Below the pieces are notes generated by a model. It was not told where the DNA came from. It saw nothing but the letters and a program-made list of their open reading frames with translations, and did not search any database. Shown here piece after piece: positions 54,048-63,530 of a stretch of 64,000 nucleotides of DNA. Within the stretch, counting starts at the first letter, position 1; every line of letters begins with the position of its first letter. The translations under genes and the position numbers were made by a program. This DNA comes from Leptospira vanthielii serovar Holland str. Waz Holland = ATCC 700522 (GTDB lineage Bacteria > Spirochaetota > Leptospiria > Leptospirales > Leptospiraceae), in assembly GCF_000332455.1 (NCBI RefSeq), contig NZ_AOGY02000062.1:100555-164554 (forward strand). The letters are read 5' to 3'.

Positions 54048-55610
54048 ATGGACGCACCACTTATGGATCAAATACTCAATTGGATTGAAACCTATCCCCT
54101 ATCTTCCACTCTGATTGGATTGTTGTTGTTTCTTGCGATCGTTTTCTTAAGAGACATCACTCAAAAAACGCACACAATTCAGAGAAACTTTCCCATCGTT
54201 GGACGGCTTCGCTATTTTTTAGAAATGATAGGACCAGAACTTAGGCAGTACTGGGTTGCCCATGATAAGGAAGAACGTCCCTTTGATCGAACCGAAAGAA
54301 GTTGGATTTATGCAACGGCCAAAGGACAAAACAGTAACTTTGGATTTGGAACTACAGAAATCCAATACGAACCCGGATATCCCATCATAAAACACAAAGC
54401 CTTCCCCTATCCAGAAGCAAATGCATACATCCATAACAATGATACAAGTTGTATCCCTTGTTTAAAAGTCATTGGTACCAAACGAAAATTTCCTTATAGA
54501 CCCTATTCCATTGTGAATATATCTGCGATGTCCTTTGGCTCTCTTGGAAAAAATGCAATCATGGCACTCAATAGAGGTGCTAGAGATTCCGGCGCCTATC
54601 ACAACACAGGCGAAGGTGGTCTTAGCAATTACCATAAGCAAGGGGCTGATATGGTTTGGCAAATTGGAACTGGTTACTTTGGTGCCAGAGACCATTCTGG
54701 AAAATTTAGTTTGGATGTCTTAAAAGAGAAAGTGGGAGAAAATCCATGTATTAAGATGATTGAAATTAAACTATCACAGGGCGCCAAACCAGGAAAAGGT
54801 GGGATCCTTCCTGCAAAAAAAGTAAATGCAGAAATAGCATCCATCCGCCATGTCGAAGAAGGAAAAGATTGTATTTCTCCTAACTCCCATAGTGAGTTTA
54901 CGAATGTAAAAGAACTCATTCAATTCATAGAAAAAATTGCGAACGGAACAGGACTTCCTGTGGGAATCAAAAGTGCTGTTGGTGAAATTGAATTTTGGGA
55001 AGAACTCGCTCATGAGATGAAACAAAGTTCAGAAGGACCCGACTTCATCACGATCGATGGAGGAGAAGGCGGAACAGGAGCCGCCCCCCTTACCTATGCC
55101 GACCATGTTTCTTTACCTTTTAAAATTGGATTCCAAAGAGTCTACACTCTCTTCCAAAGTCAGGGTTTGTCCGAACAAATTGTATGGATTGGTTCCGGAA
55201 AATTAGGTTTTCCTGATCGAGCCGTGGTTGCGATTGCCATGGGTTGTGACCTCATCAATGTGGCTAGAGAAGCCATGTTATCCATTGGTTGCATCCAAGC
55301 ACAAAAATGTCATACAGACCATTGTCCGGCCGGTGTTGCCACTCAGAATTGGTGGTTACAACGCGGTGTGGATCCTGAGATCAAAGGAAAACGTGCAGCC
55401 AAATACATCCAAGGGTTTCGAAAAGAACTTCTTAGTTTAGCTCATTCTTGTGGATACGAGCACCCAGGACAATTCACAGGCCAAGATATAGAAATCAGTA
55501 TGGGAATGAACCGTTACCAAACCCTAGAAGGACTTCTCGGTTACAAACGAGACGAAGTCAAATTCACAAAACTTCAGGATTATACGGTATTCCCGAAACG
55601 ACAAGCCTAA
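54048..55610 (+). CDS. FMN-binding glutamate synthase family protein
   Basis: About 520 residues (ATG 54048; TTG 54036 and ATG 54063 are alternatives). An N-terminal membrane helix (SSTLIGLLLFLAIVFLRD) precedes the glutamate synthase FMN/central barrel: ISAMSFGSLGKNAIMALNRGA, YHNTGEGGLS, KPGKGGILPAKKV and FITIDGGEGGTGAAP. The iron-sulphur-type cysteines are in CIQAQKCHTDHCPAG. There is no glutaminase domain, as is usual for this stand-alone family, so the physiological reaction is unclear. It follows the response regulator with a 29-base gap and directly precedes the cyclase receptor gene. Confidence 0.88.
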   Translation: MDAPLMDQILNWIETYPLSSTLIGLLLFLAIVFLRDITQKTHTIQRNFPIVGRLRYFLEMIGPELRQYWVAHDKEERPFDRTERSWIYATAKGQNSNFGFGTTEIQYEPGYPIIKHKAFPYPEANAYIHNNDTSCIPCLKVIGTKRKFPYRPYSIVNISAMSFGSLGKNAIMALNRGARDSGAYHNTGEGGLSNYHKQGADMVWQIGTGYFGARDHSGKFSLDVLKEKVGENPCIKMIEIKLSQGAKPGKGGILPAKKVNAEIASIRHVEEGKDCISPNSHSEFTNVKELIQFIEKIANGTGLPVGIKSAVGEIEFWEELAHEMKQSSEGPDFITIDGGEGGTGAAPLTYADHVSLPFKIGFQRVYTLFQSQGLSEQIVWIGSGKLGFPDRAVVAIAMGCDLINVAREAMLSIGCIQAQKCHTDHCPAGVATQNWWLQRGVDPEIKGKRAAKYIQGFRKELLSLAHSCGYEHPGQFTGQDIEISMGMNRYQTLEGLLGYKRDEVKFTKLQDYTVFPKRQA

Positions 55611-57683
55611 ATGAAAAAACTCTTTCTTATCGTCATGTTATTCCACCTCGGTTGTCTTTCAGAGGAAAGGAGTGTAAAAGCAGAAACAAAGAAAGGGTAT
55701 TTAGATCTTAGCCAACATTCTTTTTCAGACCAACCATTTGTGGCTCTGGATGGGGAATGGAAATTTTTCTGGAATACAGCTCCTTCTCAAATACAAGAAA
55801 CCGATTCAGATTTGTTGCTAAACCTTCCCAAACATTGGAATGGATACAAAATGGATTACGGTTCTCTTGGTGGATTTGGTCATGCAAGTTTCAGAATCAA
55901 ATTGAAACTTGCTGAAGATCTTCACGAGACTATGGCACTTACGGTGTTAGAACAAGACACTTCATACGCTATTTATGTTAACGGAAAGTATTTAGGTGGG
56001 TCAGGAAAACCAGGAACCAATGCAAATGAATACACTCCACAAGTAAAATCCACCATTGTTGTTTTACCAGAAACATCAAACATCACCATCGATCTCTATG
56101 TTGCCAATTACGTTCACAGGAAGGGAGGGATTTGGAATGATATTGTTCTTTCTACTTACACCAAAGCAGAAAGTCGACTCACCAAACGAAAGATCAACGA
56201 AACCATGTTGTCCTCGATCCTAACCTTTGTGGGATTTTTCTTTTTTGTAATGTATTTTTACAATCGTGATGGCAAACACACAATGGGAATTTTTTTATTT
56301 TCCGTAGCAGTATTACTTCGAACCATTTCCACGGGAGAACGTATTTTATTAGAATTTGTCGATCTTCCCTATTCTTTTCTATTACGATTGGAATACCTTT
56401 CTTGGTACTGGTCTGCCCCACTTCTCTATCATTATTTTTATACAATTTTTCCCGAAGACTTCTCCAAACGAATGGGAACCTTCTTTTATATTCTTTCATC
56501 GATCTTAACGATTGGTCTTTTATTACCGCCAGTTTATTTTACAGAAACAGCATCTATCTACCCCATTGCTTTTGTTGCCAATGGGATTATTATATTTATT
56601 TATTTGTATCGAGCTTACAAAAAAAAACGTATGGAGTCCAAACCTTTGTTATTTGGAATGCTTTTGGTTCTCGTTGCGGCTACCAATGATGTCCTTCATG
56701 CAGAATCATACATCCATACAACCTACATAGCACCGGCCAGTGTTGTGATCTTTGTATTTTTACAAGTGATAACCTTCGGACGGATTGTTCGCCAAACCAT
56801 GACAAAAACTTTGGAATTTGCACAGGAACAAAAACAACTCAGCAATTCCTTTAGTCGTTTTGTTCCTACAGAATTTTTGTACCACTTAGGCAAAACCGAT
56901 ATCCGATCCGTGGATTTAGGGGATCAGGTCCAAAAAAGAATGACAATACTCTTTGCTGACATCAGATCTTTTACAGAATTTTCAGAAAGACTCACTCCTA
57001 AAGAAAACTTCGATTTTTTAAACAGTTACTTACAACGAGTCGGCCCTATCATTCGGCACAATAATGGATTCATCGATAAATTCATCGGTGATGCTGTTAT
57101 GGCACTATTTCCATACGATATCAATGATGCCGTTAAAGCGGCCGTCGAAATGCAAGACGCTATTCGTATTTATAATGGCCATAGAGCCAACTGCGGATAC
57201 ATTCCCGTCGAAGTGGGAATCGGAATCCACACAGGAAACCTCACCTTGGGAATATTAGGTGAACACAAACGAATGGAAGGAACTGTTATCTCCGACGCCG
57301 TCAACTTGGCATCTCGTATTGAAGGGATCACCAAACTCTTTTCTTCTCGAATTGTCATCAGCGCAGATACATTCATTGAGGCCTCCGAAGGATTAGGATA
57401 CCACTACCGACTTCTCGACCGAGTGGCAATCAAAGGCAAAACAGAATCTGTATTTGTTGTGGAAGTTTTGGATGGATATGAACCAGAAAAAGCATCCAGA
57501 CTCATTTCTATTAAAGATGATTATACCTTGGCATTGGATGCTTTTCGACGAGACGATTTTGAAGAAGCTATGGATGGATTTTCAAAACTATTGGATAAAA
57601 ACCCCGATGATTCTGTCTCGAGGTTGTTCTTAGATCGTTGCAGAGAAGCAAAAGAAAGATCAAAAATGGAATTTGGGAGTTAA
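55611..57683 (+). CDS. 7TMR-DISM receptor adenylate/guanylate cyclase (complete catalytic site)
   Basis: A 690-residue protein with a lipoprotein signal (VMLFHLGC), an extracytoplasmic sensor ending in NYVHRKGGIWNDIV, seven hydrophobic segments, and a class III cyclase domain followed by a TPR-like tail. All catalytic positions are present: the first Asp in LFADIRSFTEF, the second Asp and Lys in DKFIGDAVMALF, Thr in EGTVISD, and Asn/Arg in DAVNLASRIEG. The Lys/Thr pair suggests ATP as substrate. It is the normal, self-sufficient relative of the degenerate pair at 16.1-20.4 kb. It begins at the base after the preceding stop. Confidence 0.9.
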   Translation: MKKLFLIVMLFHLGCLSEERSVKAETKKGYLDLSQHSFSDQPFVALDGEWKFFWNTAPSQIQETDSDLLLNLPKHWNGYKMDYGSLGGFGHASFRIKLKLAEDLHETMALTVLEQDTSYAIYVNGKYLGGSGKPGTNANEYTPQVKSTIVVLPETSNITIDLYVANYVHRKGGIWNDIVLSTYTKAESRLTKRKINETMLSSILTFVGFFFFVMYFYNRDGKHTMGIFLFSVAVLLRTISTGERILLEFVDLPYSFLLRLEYLSWYWSAPLLYHYFYTIFPEDFSKRMGTFFYILSSILTIGLLLPPVYFTETASIYPIAFVANGIIIFIYLYRAYKKKRMESKPLLFGMLLVLVAATNDVLHAESYIHTTYIAPASVVIFVFLQVITFGRIVRQTMTKTLEFAQEQKQLSNSFSRFVPTEFLYHLGKTDIRSVDLGDQVQKRMTILFADIRSFTEFSERLTPKENFDFLNSYLQRVGPIIRHNNGFIDKFIGDAVMALFPYDINDAVKAAVEMQDAIRIYNGHRANCGYIPVEVGIGIHTGNLTLGILGEHKRMEGTVISDAVNLASRIEGITKLFSSRIVISADTFIEASEGLGYHYRLLDRVAIKGKTESVFVVEVLDGYEPEKASRLISIKDDYTLALDAFRRDDFEEAMDGFSKLLDKNPDDSVSRLFLDRCREAKERSKMEFGS

Positions 57684-57689
57684 CTCAAT

Positions 57690-58994
57690 TTACCAAGACT
57701 TGTTCCTTTTTTGTTTTAAGTGGTAACCAATTCCCAAAACAAAACCAAATCCCAAAACCCCGAGTGCTAAATAAGGCTCGGAAAAACAAACAGAACCGCA
57801 AGCTACAATTCCAAGAACGAGGGCAAGCCCGGGTAACACGGGATACAGCGGAGCTTTGTAAGGTCTTCCCATCTCTGGTTCTTTTTTCCGTAAAACAAAA
57901 TAAGAAACAAGACTTAAAAGATACATTCCACAAGCACCTAATGCCGATATGGTGATGAGTTCTGCTGTATCCAAAAAATACATACAGAAAATACCTAAAA
58001 CACCGCCACTAATCACTGCATTTTGGGGGACCAAAGAACCATGGCTCAGTTTGGAAAGGTAGGTTGGTAAATATCCTTCTTTTGCCATTGCATAAATCAA
58101 ACGAGAGTTTCCGAGTATGATTCCGAATAAGGATGCTACAAGTCCAAACAAACCAATAAAGGTAAATACAAAAGGCCAAATTTGATCAACACCATATAAC
58201 TTCTGTAATACATAAGATAATGGATAATCTAGTTCAGCAACTTCTTTAGTATCCACAACCGAAGCGGTAAAAACAAAAATGAGACCCGCCAAACAGAGTA
58301 AAGTAAAAATACCCGCAGTGTATCCAATAGGTATGTCCCTTGCTGGATTACGTACCTCTTCCGCAGCTAACGCCACTCCTTCCACTGCCAAAAAAAACCA
58401 AATCGCAAAGGGAATCGAAAGAAAAACAGAACTCCACGATATGGAACTGACCTCAGGAAATTTTGGAATACGATCTAAGGAAACATGAGGCCAAAGAAAT
58501 GCCAGATAAAATAAAAGACCAAAAACAGCAACGATGGTAACTAAAAGTTCAAAACGGGCGGTTTGTTTGATTCCGGTTAGGTTAATTAACAATAATAAAC
58601 AAAACATTACGATACCTGCACCAAATGCTGGTATAACGGGAAAAAGAAAATGGATGTATCCTCCGAGGGCTGAAGCAATGGCAGGTGGTGCGAGTAAAAA
58701 TTCCACAAGAACCAAATACCCAGTGACAAGCCCAAACAAATCACCAAGTGCCCTCTTTGCATAAGCGGAAGGACCACCCGACTGAGGGATGCTTGCTGCA
58801 AGTTCCGTAAAACAAAGTGCAAATAGCACATAGAAGGTGGCAATCCACCCTATGGCAAAACTGAATTCCCAAAAACTAGCTTGAGACCAACCAAAGTTCC
58901 AGCCAAAATAATCGCCAGAGATGACAAGTCCTACAGCAATGCCCCATAAATGCACAGAATGTAGAACTTTATGCATTTTTTGATCTTCTTTCAT
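57690..58994 (-). CDS. Ethanolamine-type amino acid permease (APC superfamily)
   Basis: A 434-residue transporter with twelve hydrophobic segments. The N-terminal phrase ISGDYFGWNFGW is characteristic of ethanolamine permeases, and PQSGGPSAYAKRALG, the central AVEGVALAAEEVRNPARDIP and GNSRLIYAMAKEGYLP are common to the APC family. No ethanolamine ammonia-lyase genes are nearby, so the substrate assignment rests on the motif alone. It is convergent with the cyclase gene, with six bases between. Confidence 0.82.
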   Translation of the reverse strand: MKEDQKMHKVLHSVHLWGIAVGLVISGDYFGWNFGWSQASFWEFSFAIGWIATFYVLFALCFTELAASIPQSGGPSAYAKRALGDLFGLVTGYLVLVEFLLAPPAIASALGGYIHFLFPVIPAFGAGIVMFCLLLLINLTGIKQTARFELLVTIVAVFGLLFYLAFLWPHVSLDRIPKFPEVSSISWSSVFLSIPFAIWFFLAVEGVALAAEEVRNPARDIPIGYTAGIFTLLCLAGLIFVFTASVVDTKEVAELDYPLSYVLQKLYGVDQIWPFVFTFIGLFGLVASLFGIILGNSRLIYAMAKEGYLPTYLSKLSHGSLVPQNAVISGGVLGIFCMYFLDTAELITISALGACGMYLLSLVSYFVLRKKEPEMGRPYKAPLYPVLPGLALVLGIVACGSVCFSEPYLALGVLGFGFVLGIGYHLKQKRNKSW

Positions 58995-59202
58995 GCCACC
59001 TCTTTGTAATAAAAACCGTTCAGGATTAAAATAAAAACATCATCAAATGGCAAACCCACAAACAATGCAAGATACTATTTTTCTGCCTCCTACCTGTAAG
59101 TTCTTGAGATTCCATTAGGATCTGTTTGGCGGGGGTCCCACCTGAGGGATCCTGATCACTGAACACTTCCGGGAGTATTTCCACAAAACGGGAAATTCGG
59201 TA

Positions 59203-59231
59203 TTGCAAATGATTCTAAATTCTAATAATAT
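59203..59231 (+). promoter_or_regulatory. Candidate sigma-70 promoter of the lipoprotein group
   Basis: TTGCAA, 17 bases, TAATAT, about 28 bases before the ATG at 59260. The rest of the 58995-59259 gap shows no gene. Confidence 0.5.
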
Positions 59232-59259
59232 AGGACAAATACTAGAACGGAAACAGAAT

Positions 59260-60078
59260 ATGCGGATCTTAAAACTAACCTTAATTATACTTTTATATTT
59301 CATTTCTCCCTTAGGCGCAGTACAAACCATCCTTCTCAAACAAGGCAAGTCCATCAAAGGAATTGTTACCAACCAAAACGTGGATAGTGTTGAAGTGGAC
59401 ACACAAAACGGAAAACACATGGTCATCTCCAAAAAGTCCGTTTTAAAAATTATCTACAAAGACATTGCCGAATCCGAAGAAGAAACGATCCGCAAGGAAG
59501 AAGAAGAAAAACGGAAAAATGAAAAAGAAAAAGCCATCGCTGCTAAACAAGAAGAGATCCGCAAACGTAGGGAAGAATTAACACGACAAGAATCAGAAAG
59601 GAGAGCGAAGGAAGAAGGTGGCGAAGTGGTCACTCATAGCCTGCGAGACTCCTTTGTCCTAGGTTCCGTTGCCGATGGAAATATGATCACACTCGCTCCC
59701 GACTCTGCGAGATGCCAAACCTTCCATGAGTATCCAGAATACTTTTGGCTGTTTGGTGCCCTTCGCTTCAAAGAACCTGATTGGAATGAGCTCCTGCCTA
59801 AAGACAATCGTCCCGTAAGAATCAAACAAACTTCCACCTGGACAGATATGGCTGTTACCCTTCTCGGTGGATTTCTCATCACGATTACACGTAAAACAAT
59901 TATCGTCGATGTTTGCGAAGGAAGCGGATACCGTATGGTTTCTGATTCAGAAATCAAACGTATCAAAGACGAAGCCGTAGAACAAATCAGAACGGAACAA
60001 GAACTGAAAGAAGCAGAAGAAAAATACGAGTTAGAACAACTAGAAAAAGATTTAGAAACTCTGAAGAAAAGAAAATAA
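59260..60078 (+). CDS. Exported protein with a charged coiled coil and a Bor-like C-terminal domain
   Basis: A 272-residue protein from ATG 59260 with a signal peptide (LTLIILLYFISPLGA). A small beta region (LLKQGKSIKGIVTNQNVDSV) resembles leptospiral exported proteins that begin with LKxGxxxxG. A Glu/Lys/Arg-rich coiled coil (about residues 75-125) follows, then a domain with HEYPEYFWLFGAL and a hydrophobic TLLGGFLITITRKTIIVDVC, reminiscent of the Bor/Iss lipoprotein family. The C-terminus is again charged. The frame is open from 59203 but the signal peptide fixes the start. Function is unknown. Confidence 0.65.
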   Translation: MRILKLTLIILLYFISPLGAVQTILLKQGKSIKGIVTNQNVDSVEVDTQNGKHMVISKKSVLKIIYKDIAESEEETIRKEEEEKRKNEKEKAIAAKQEEIRKRREELTRQESERRAKEEGGEVVTHSLRDSFVLGSVADGNMITLAPDSARCQTFHEYPEYFWLFGALRFKEPDWNELLPKDNRPVRIKQTSTWTDMAVTLLGGFLITITRKTIIVDVCEGSGYRMVSDSEIKRIKDEAVEQIRTEQELKEAEEKYELEQLEKDLETLKKRK

Positions 60079-60092
60079 GGGAATAGTTACCA

Positions 60093-60806
60093 ATGAATCA
60101 TCTCCATCTGATACTAAAACCAATTCTCGTAACGTTCTTCTTTTTGTTTTCTACGAACTGCTATCTGAACCCAATTGTAAATAATTTACTCGATCCAAAG
60201 GTAGAAGAAGACAGTTCTTCCTTACTAGGGATGATTGCCGGTCTCGCAAACCAAACAAACTCTACAACAACCAATACGTCAGGAAGATTCTACTTAGAAA
60301 CTTCCATGGGTCTGGTCTCATTACAATTTACTGATAATGGTACCATTGTAAATATCCAGTTAAACGTTTCTCGAACTTCTGTAACTGTCCTATCTATTGA
60401 CAAAGCAAACTACATAGTACAAAGTTTAGATGTTTACGAAATTGGTGTGGAACCTCCTCCATCTTTAGAATTACTCTTTTCCATGCCGTATGAAGGTTTA
60501 TATATTGATAGTAATAACTTCGCAATAACGATCGGTAGTGGATCCCAATTTATTTTTTCTGAAAATCTTGAAACTCCCTCCGATCCATTCCTTTGGGCAG
60601 CTGAAAATATCGTTGTTTTCCCACCTATTTTATTACAAAATAATACTATTTTAAATAATACTGTTTTACTAACGATTGATAACCAGACAATCCTTCCATC
60701 GACAACATACACTGTTACTTTGAATTCTGGAATCAGATCGGAAACAGGGAAAATGCTCAAACCAACTACATTCCAATTTAAAGTGGGTACATTAATTCCA
60801 AAATAG
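60093..60806 (+). CDS. Lipoprotein with a C-terminal Ig-like domain, paralogue of the next gene
   Basis: A 237-residue protein with a lipoprotein signal (FFFLFSTNC). The sequence after the cysteine (YLNPIVNNLLDP) is nearly the same as in the following gene (YFNPLVQTVVSP). A beta-rich middle region (SGRFYLETSMG) and a C-terminal bacterial Ig-like strand pattern (YTVTLNSGIRSETGKMLKP) follow. The pair looks like a tandem duplication; the second copy has a longer N-terminal domain. Function is unknown. Confidence 0.65.
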   Translation: MNHLHLILKPILVTFFFLFSTNCYLNPIVNNLLDPKVEEDSSSLLGMIAGLANQTNSTTTNTSGRFYLETSMGLVSLQFTDNGTIVNIQLNVSRTSVTVLSIDKANYIVQSLDVYEIGVEPPPSLELLFSMPYEGLYIDSNNFAITIGSGSQFIFSENLETPSDPFLWAAENIVVFPPILLQNNTILNNTVLLTIDNQTILPSTTYTVTLNSGIRSETGKMLKPTTFQFKVGTLIPK

Positions 60807-60907
60807 ATTAGAATCTCGAAATGAAGGGGATTGAAATCCTTAAATAAATAATCGAATTTGGATTTACAAGTAGTGTAGTAACATTTATTATTAAGGTGGA
60901 GATTTTT

Positions 60908-61714
60908 ATGAAAATGCGAACTCATAGATTATCGATTTTGATTATATTATTTTTAAGCCTCGCCAATTGTTATTTTAATCCACTTGTGCAGACCGTTGTC
61001 AGTCCAAACGAAAAAGAATCCGATAATTTATTTCCTGCGCTTTCAATATTATCACTTTCAGAAAGCTCATTTACCGTCTCTGTCTCTGGCCAACTAAGGG
61101 ATAATGATGGTGCCACTGAACCAAACATTGGTTTAAAAGTGATTTCTCGTTCCAGCCAAATAGACGGCGTTGATTCTACTGCTACTACCGATATTGCAGG
61201 AAGATTTTATATGAAGCTCTCTACTGGTACTACAGAAATCGGACTGACGAAGGCGGGTTCACCTTATTACAAATTTACCTTATCAATCACTTCTCCCGAT
61301 GATATTCGTGTTACAGAAATGAATGGAAATCCTGCTGGTGTTGAAATCGCTGGTTTAGTTGCTTTTGATCCAGGAAATCCACCCAGCTTTTTTGAACTTA
61401 CCAATTCTACACCTGCTAATAATTCCACTTTAACCAACGCGCCCAGTAGTTTGTTTTTTAACTTTTCTGATCTTTTAGAAATTCCAGGAGGATCTTTTTC
61501 TGATTGGTTTGCTTTAAACATTTTGATTTTTCCTGCTTTCTCGGTAGAAAGTGTGGGCATCGCTGGCTCTACGATTTCGGCAATGCCTTATGGATTTGGA
61601 AGTGAGACCACAACCTACACAATTTTGTTAGGTCCAGGAATTCGTTCCCAGTCAGGAAAAACTTTAACGCCAAGAACAGTCAACTTTACTTGCGTATCTC
61701 CTTGTAGTCCCTGA
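60908..61714 (+). CDS. Lipoprotein with carboxypeptidase-regulatory-like and Ig-like domains, paralogue of the preceding gene
   Basis: A 268-residue protein from ATG 60908, preceded by GGTGGAG. The lipoprotein signal ends LSLANC, and the mature start YFNPLVQ resembles the preceding gene. A domain with VSGQLRDNDGATEPNIGLKV and DIAGRFYMKLSTG has the look of carboxypeptidase-regulatory-like folds. The C-terminus (YTILLGPGIRSQSGKTLTPRTVNF) is the same Ig-like pattern as in the preceding protein. Function is unknown. Confidence 0.65.
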   Translation: MKMRTHRLSILIILFLSLANCYFNPLVQTVVSPNEKESDNLFPALSILSLSESSFTVSVSGQLRDNDGATEPNIGLKVISRSSQIDGVDSTATTDIAGRFYMKLSTGTTEIGLTKAGSPYYKFTLSITSPDDIRVTEMNGNPAGVEIAGLVAFDPGNPPSFFELTNSTPANNSTLTNAPSSLFFNFSDLLEIPGGSFSDWFALNILIFPAFSVESVGIAGSTISAMPYGFGSETTTYTILLGPGIRSQSGKTLTPRTVNFTCVSPCSP

Positions 61715-61721
61715 CTCTTAC

Positions 61722-61748
61722 TTGACAACTAGAGTTCATCGGTATAGA
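61722..61748 (+). promoter_or_regulatory. Candidate promoter of the TPM-domain gene
   Basis: TTGACA (61722-61727) and TATAGA (61743-61748), 15 bases apart; TAGATT at 61745 would give 17. The GTG start at 61760 is only 11 bases on, with no ribosome site, so the transcript may be nearly leaderless. Confidence 0.35.
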
Positions 61749-61759
61749 TTCTTCAGATC

Positions 61760-63385
61760 GTGAACTCTAAATCTCTGTCTGAAATAAATAATTCACAAAA
61801 ACTCCTTCTAACTTTATTACTTACGGTAACAGTTACTCTCTCCTTCCTTTTTTCCTGCTCCCCGACGGGGGAAGGAATCGACCAACGAGTCACACAAGTT
61901 CCCAACCCCAAAGAACTTAGAAACAGTTGGGTGGAAGACAGTGCCGGAGTTCTAACAGACACGACAATCATTGACCAAATGATAAATGCGGAAGAACAAA
62001 ATTCCGGTTTAGAAATTGCTGTGGTCACTCTTCCAACAATTGAAAGTTATGTGCCAAAAGACTTTGCAGTTGCTTTATTCAATCATTGGAAAATTGGGAA
62101 AAAAGGCAAAGACAATGGAATTCTAATTTTACATGTGATCGACCAACGTCGTGTGGAAATTGAAATTGGTTATGGCCTGGAAGGAGACCTACCCGATGCC
62201 ACAGTCAAACGAATCATTGATACCTATACAATCCCAGCATTTAAGGCAGATAATTTCCAAAAAGGTCATGCGGATACAGTAGCAGCACTGATTAACAAAT
62301 TAAACCATCCTGAAATACCTGTGGAAAACTTAGTTTCGAATGTTACTGAAACAAATATTTCGGCTGATACAAGTGTTTATCCATCAAACGATGACACATC
62401 CAATGAATTCAAACGAACTGATTATTATGATTATCAAGGGAAATCTTACATTCACCTTACAGAAGATGAAAAAAAAATATTAGAAGAAACTATCGAAAAA
62501 TTTAATACCACTGGAAATTATTTTTTAAACGATGAAGAATCAAGGTTATTAAATGAAAAACTAACAGAACAAGAAAGAATCGAAAAAGAAGAATCATTTC
62601 GTTATAAACAGTTTTTTATTTTGGGTTATCTAGCCCTATTTGTATTCCTAAATTTATTCCAACGATTTGTTGTTTGGATTACACCTTCCCCTACTGCCAA
62701 ATACCATATTGTTCACAAAACAGATTTTATATTGTTTTATGGCCTTGTCATTAGTCCCGTCATTATAACGATCACTCTGCTTTCTTTAGTTTTAGAGGAT
62801 GCTTTATTTCCTGTGTCTATCTTTCTTATCATAGGCAGTATTGTCATATTTTTCATTTTCTGGGGAGACTTACGAATGCGTAAGTTAAACGAAAGACTTT
62901 TGAAAATTAGAAACATTCCGAGAAACTGTAAAAAATGCGGAACAAAGATGACAAAACTTTCCGAAGAGGAAGATAACATCCATTTGTCGAAAGGCCAAAT
63001 TTCTGAAGAAATTGTAAATTCCATAGACTATGATGTATGGGTCTGCCCAGGATGTGAAGCTAACGCCGTCCTCAAATTCCCTAGTATCAATCCAGAATAT
63101 ATTTACAAAGGTACTTCTTTTCGAAAAATTATGGCCTGCCCCGAATGTAAGTTTGAAACCTTTGTTTGTAAATCGAGCAGAATCATCAGTGAAGCAACTT
63201 ATAGTAGTTCCGGAAAAGTGGAAGTCAAAAGGACTTGCGCCCATTGTAAACACAGTGCCGTTGAGTATGAAACCATTCCTAAAAAACAAAAAAGCAGTTC
63301 TGGAGGGTCTTCTGGCGGAGGCGGAGGTGGTGGAAGTTTTGGTGGTGGTTCCTCTGGAGGTGGGGGCAGTGGCGGAAGTTACTAA
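61760..63385 (+). CDS. TPM-domain membrane protein with two zinc-ribbon-like Cys motifs and a Gly-rich tail
   Basis: A 541-residue protein from GTG 61760. A lipoprotein-type signal (LSFLFSC) precedes a TPM domain (about residues 50-190) with WVEDSAGVLTD, GLEIAVVTLP, GKDNGILILHV and RRVEIEIGYGLEGDLPDA. Two to three hydrophobic segments lie at about residues 290-370. Two paired Cys motifs follow (CKKCGTKM ... CPGCEA and CPECKFE ... CAHCKHS), then a Gly/Ser-rich tail with a Tyr end. TPM proteins are linked to phosphatase or photosystem-repair functions in plants; the bacterial role is unclear. Confidence 0.8.
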   Translation: MNSKSLSEINNSQKLLLTLLLTVTVTLSFLFSCSPTGEGIDQRVTQVPNPKELRNSWVEDSAGVLTDTTIIDQMINAEEQNSGLEIAVVTLPTIESYVPKDFAVALFNHWKIGKKGKDNGILILHVIDQRRVEIEIGYGLEGDLPDATVKRIIDTYTIPAFKADNFQKGHADTVAALINKLNHPEIPVENLVSNVTETNISADTSVYPSNDDTSNEFKRTDYYDYQGKSYIHLTEDEKKILEETIEKFNTTGNYFLNDEESRLLNEKLTEQERIEKEESFRYKQFFILGYLALFVFLNLFQRFVVWITPSPTAKYHIVHKTDFILFYGLVISPVIITITLLSLVLEDALFPVSIFLIIGSIVIFFIFWGDLRMRKLNERLLKIRNIPRNCKKCGTKMTKLSEEEDNIHLSKGQISEEIVNSIDYDVWVCPGCEANAVLKFPSINPEYIYKGTSFRKIMACPECKFETFVCKSSRIISEATYSSSGKVEVKRTCAHCKHSAVEYETIPKKQKSSSGGSSGGGGGGGSFGGGSSGGGGSGGSY

Positions 63386-63530
63386 TAGACCTATAAACCA
63401 AAAGTGTTTTTATAAACCGGACTTGAAGAAAACAAATATAGTATATATCCCTACTTAAAAATTTCTTCTTTTCCGGAACCAAACATACATTCGCCTGTTC
63501 GATTTGTATACCAATTTAGAATATGGTTTT

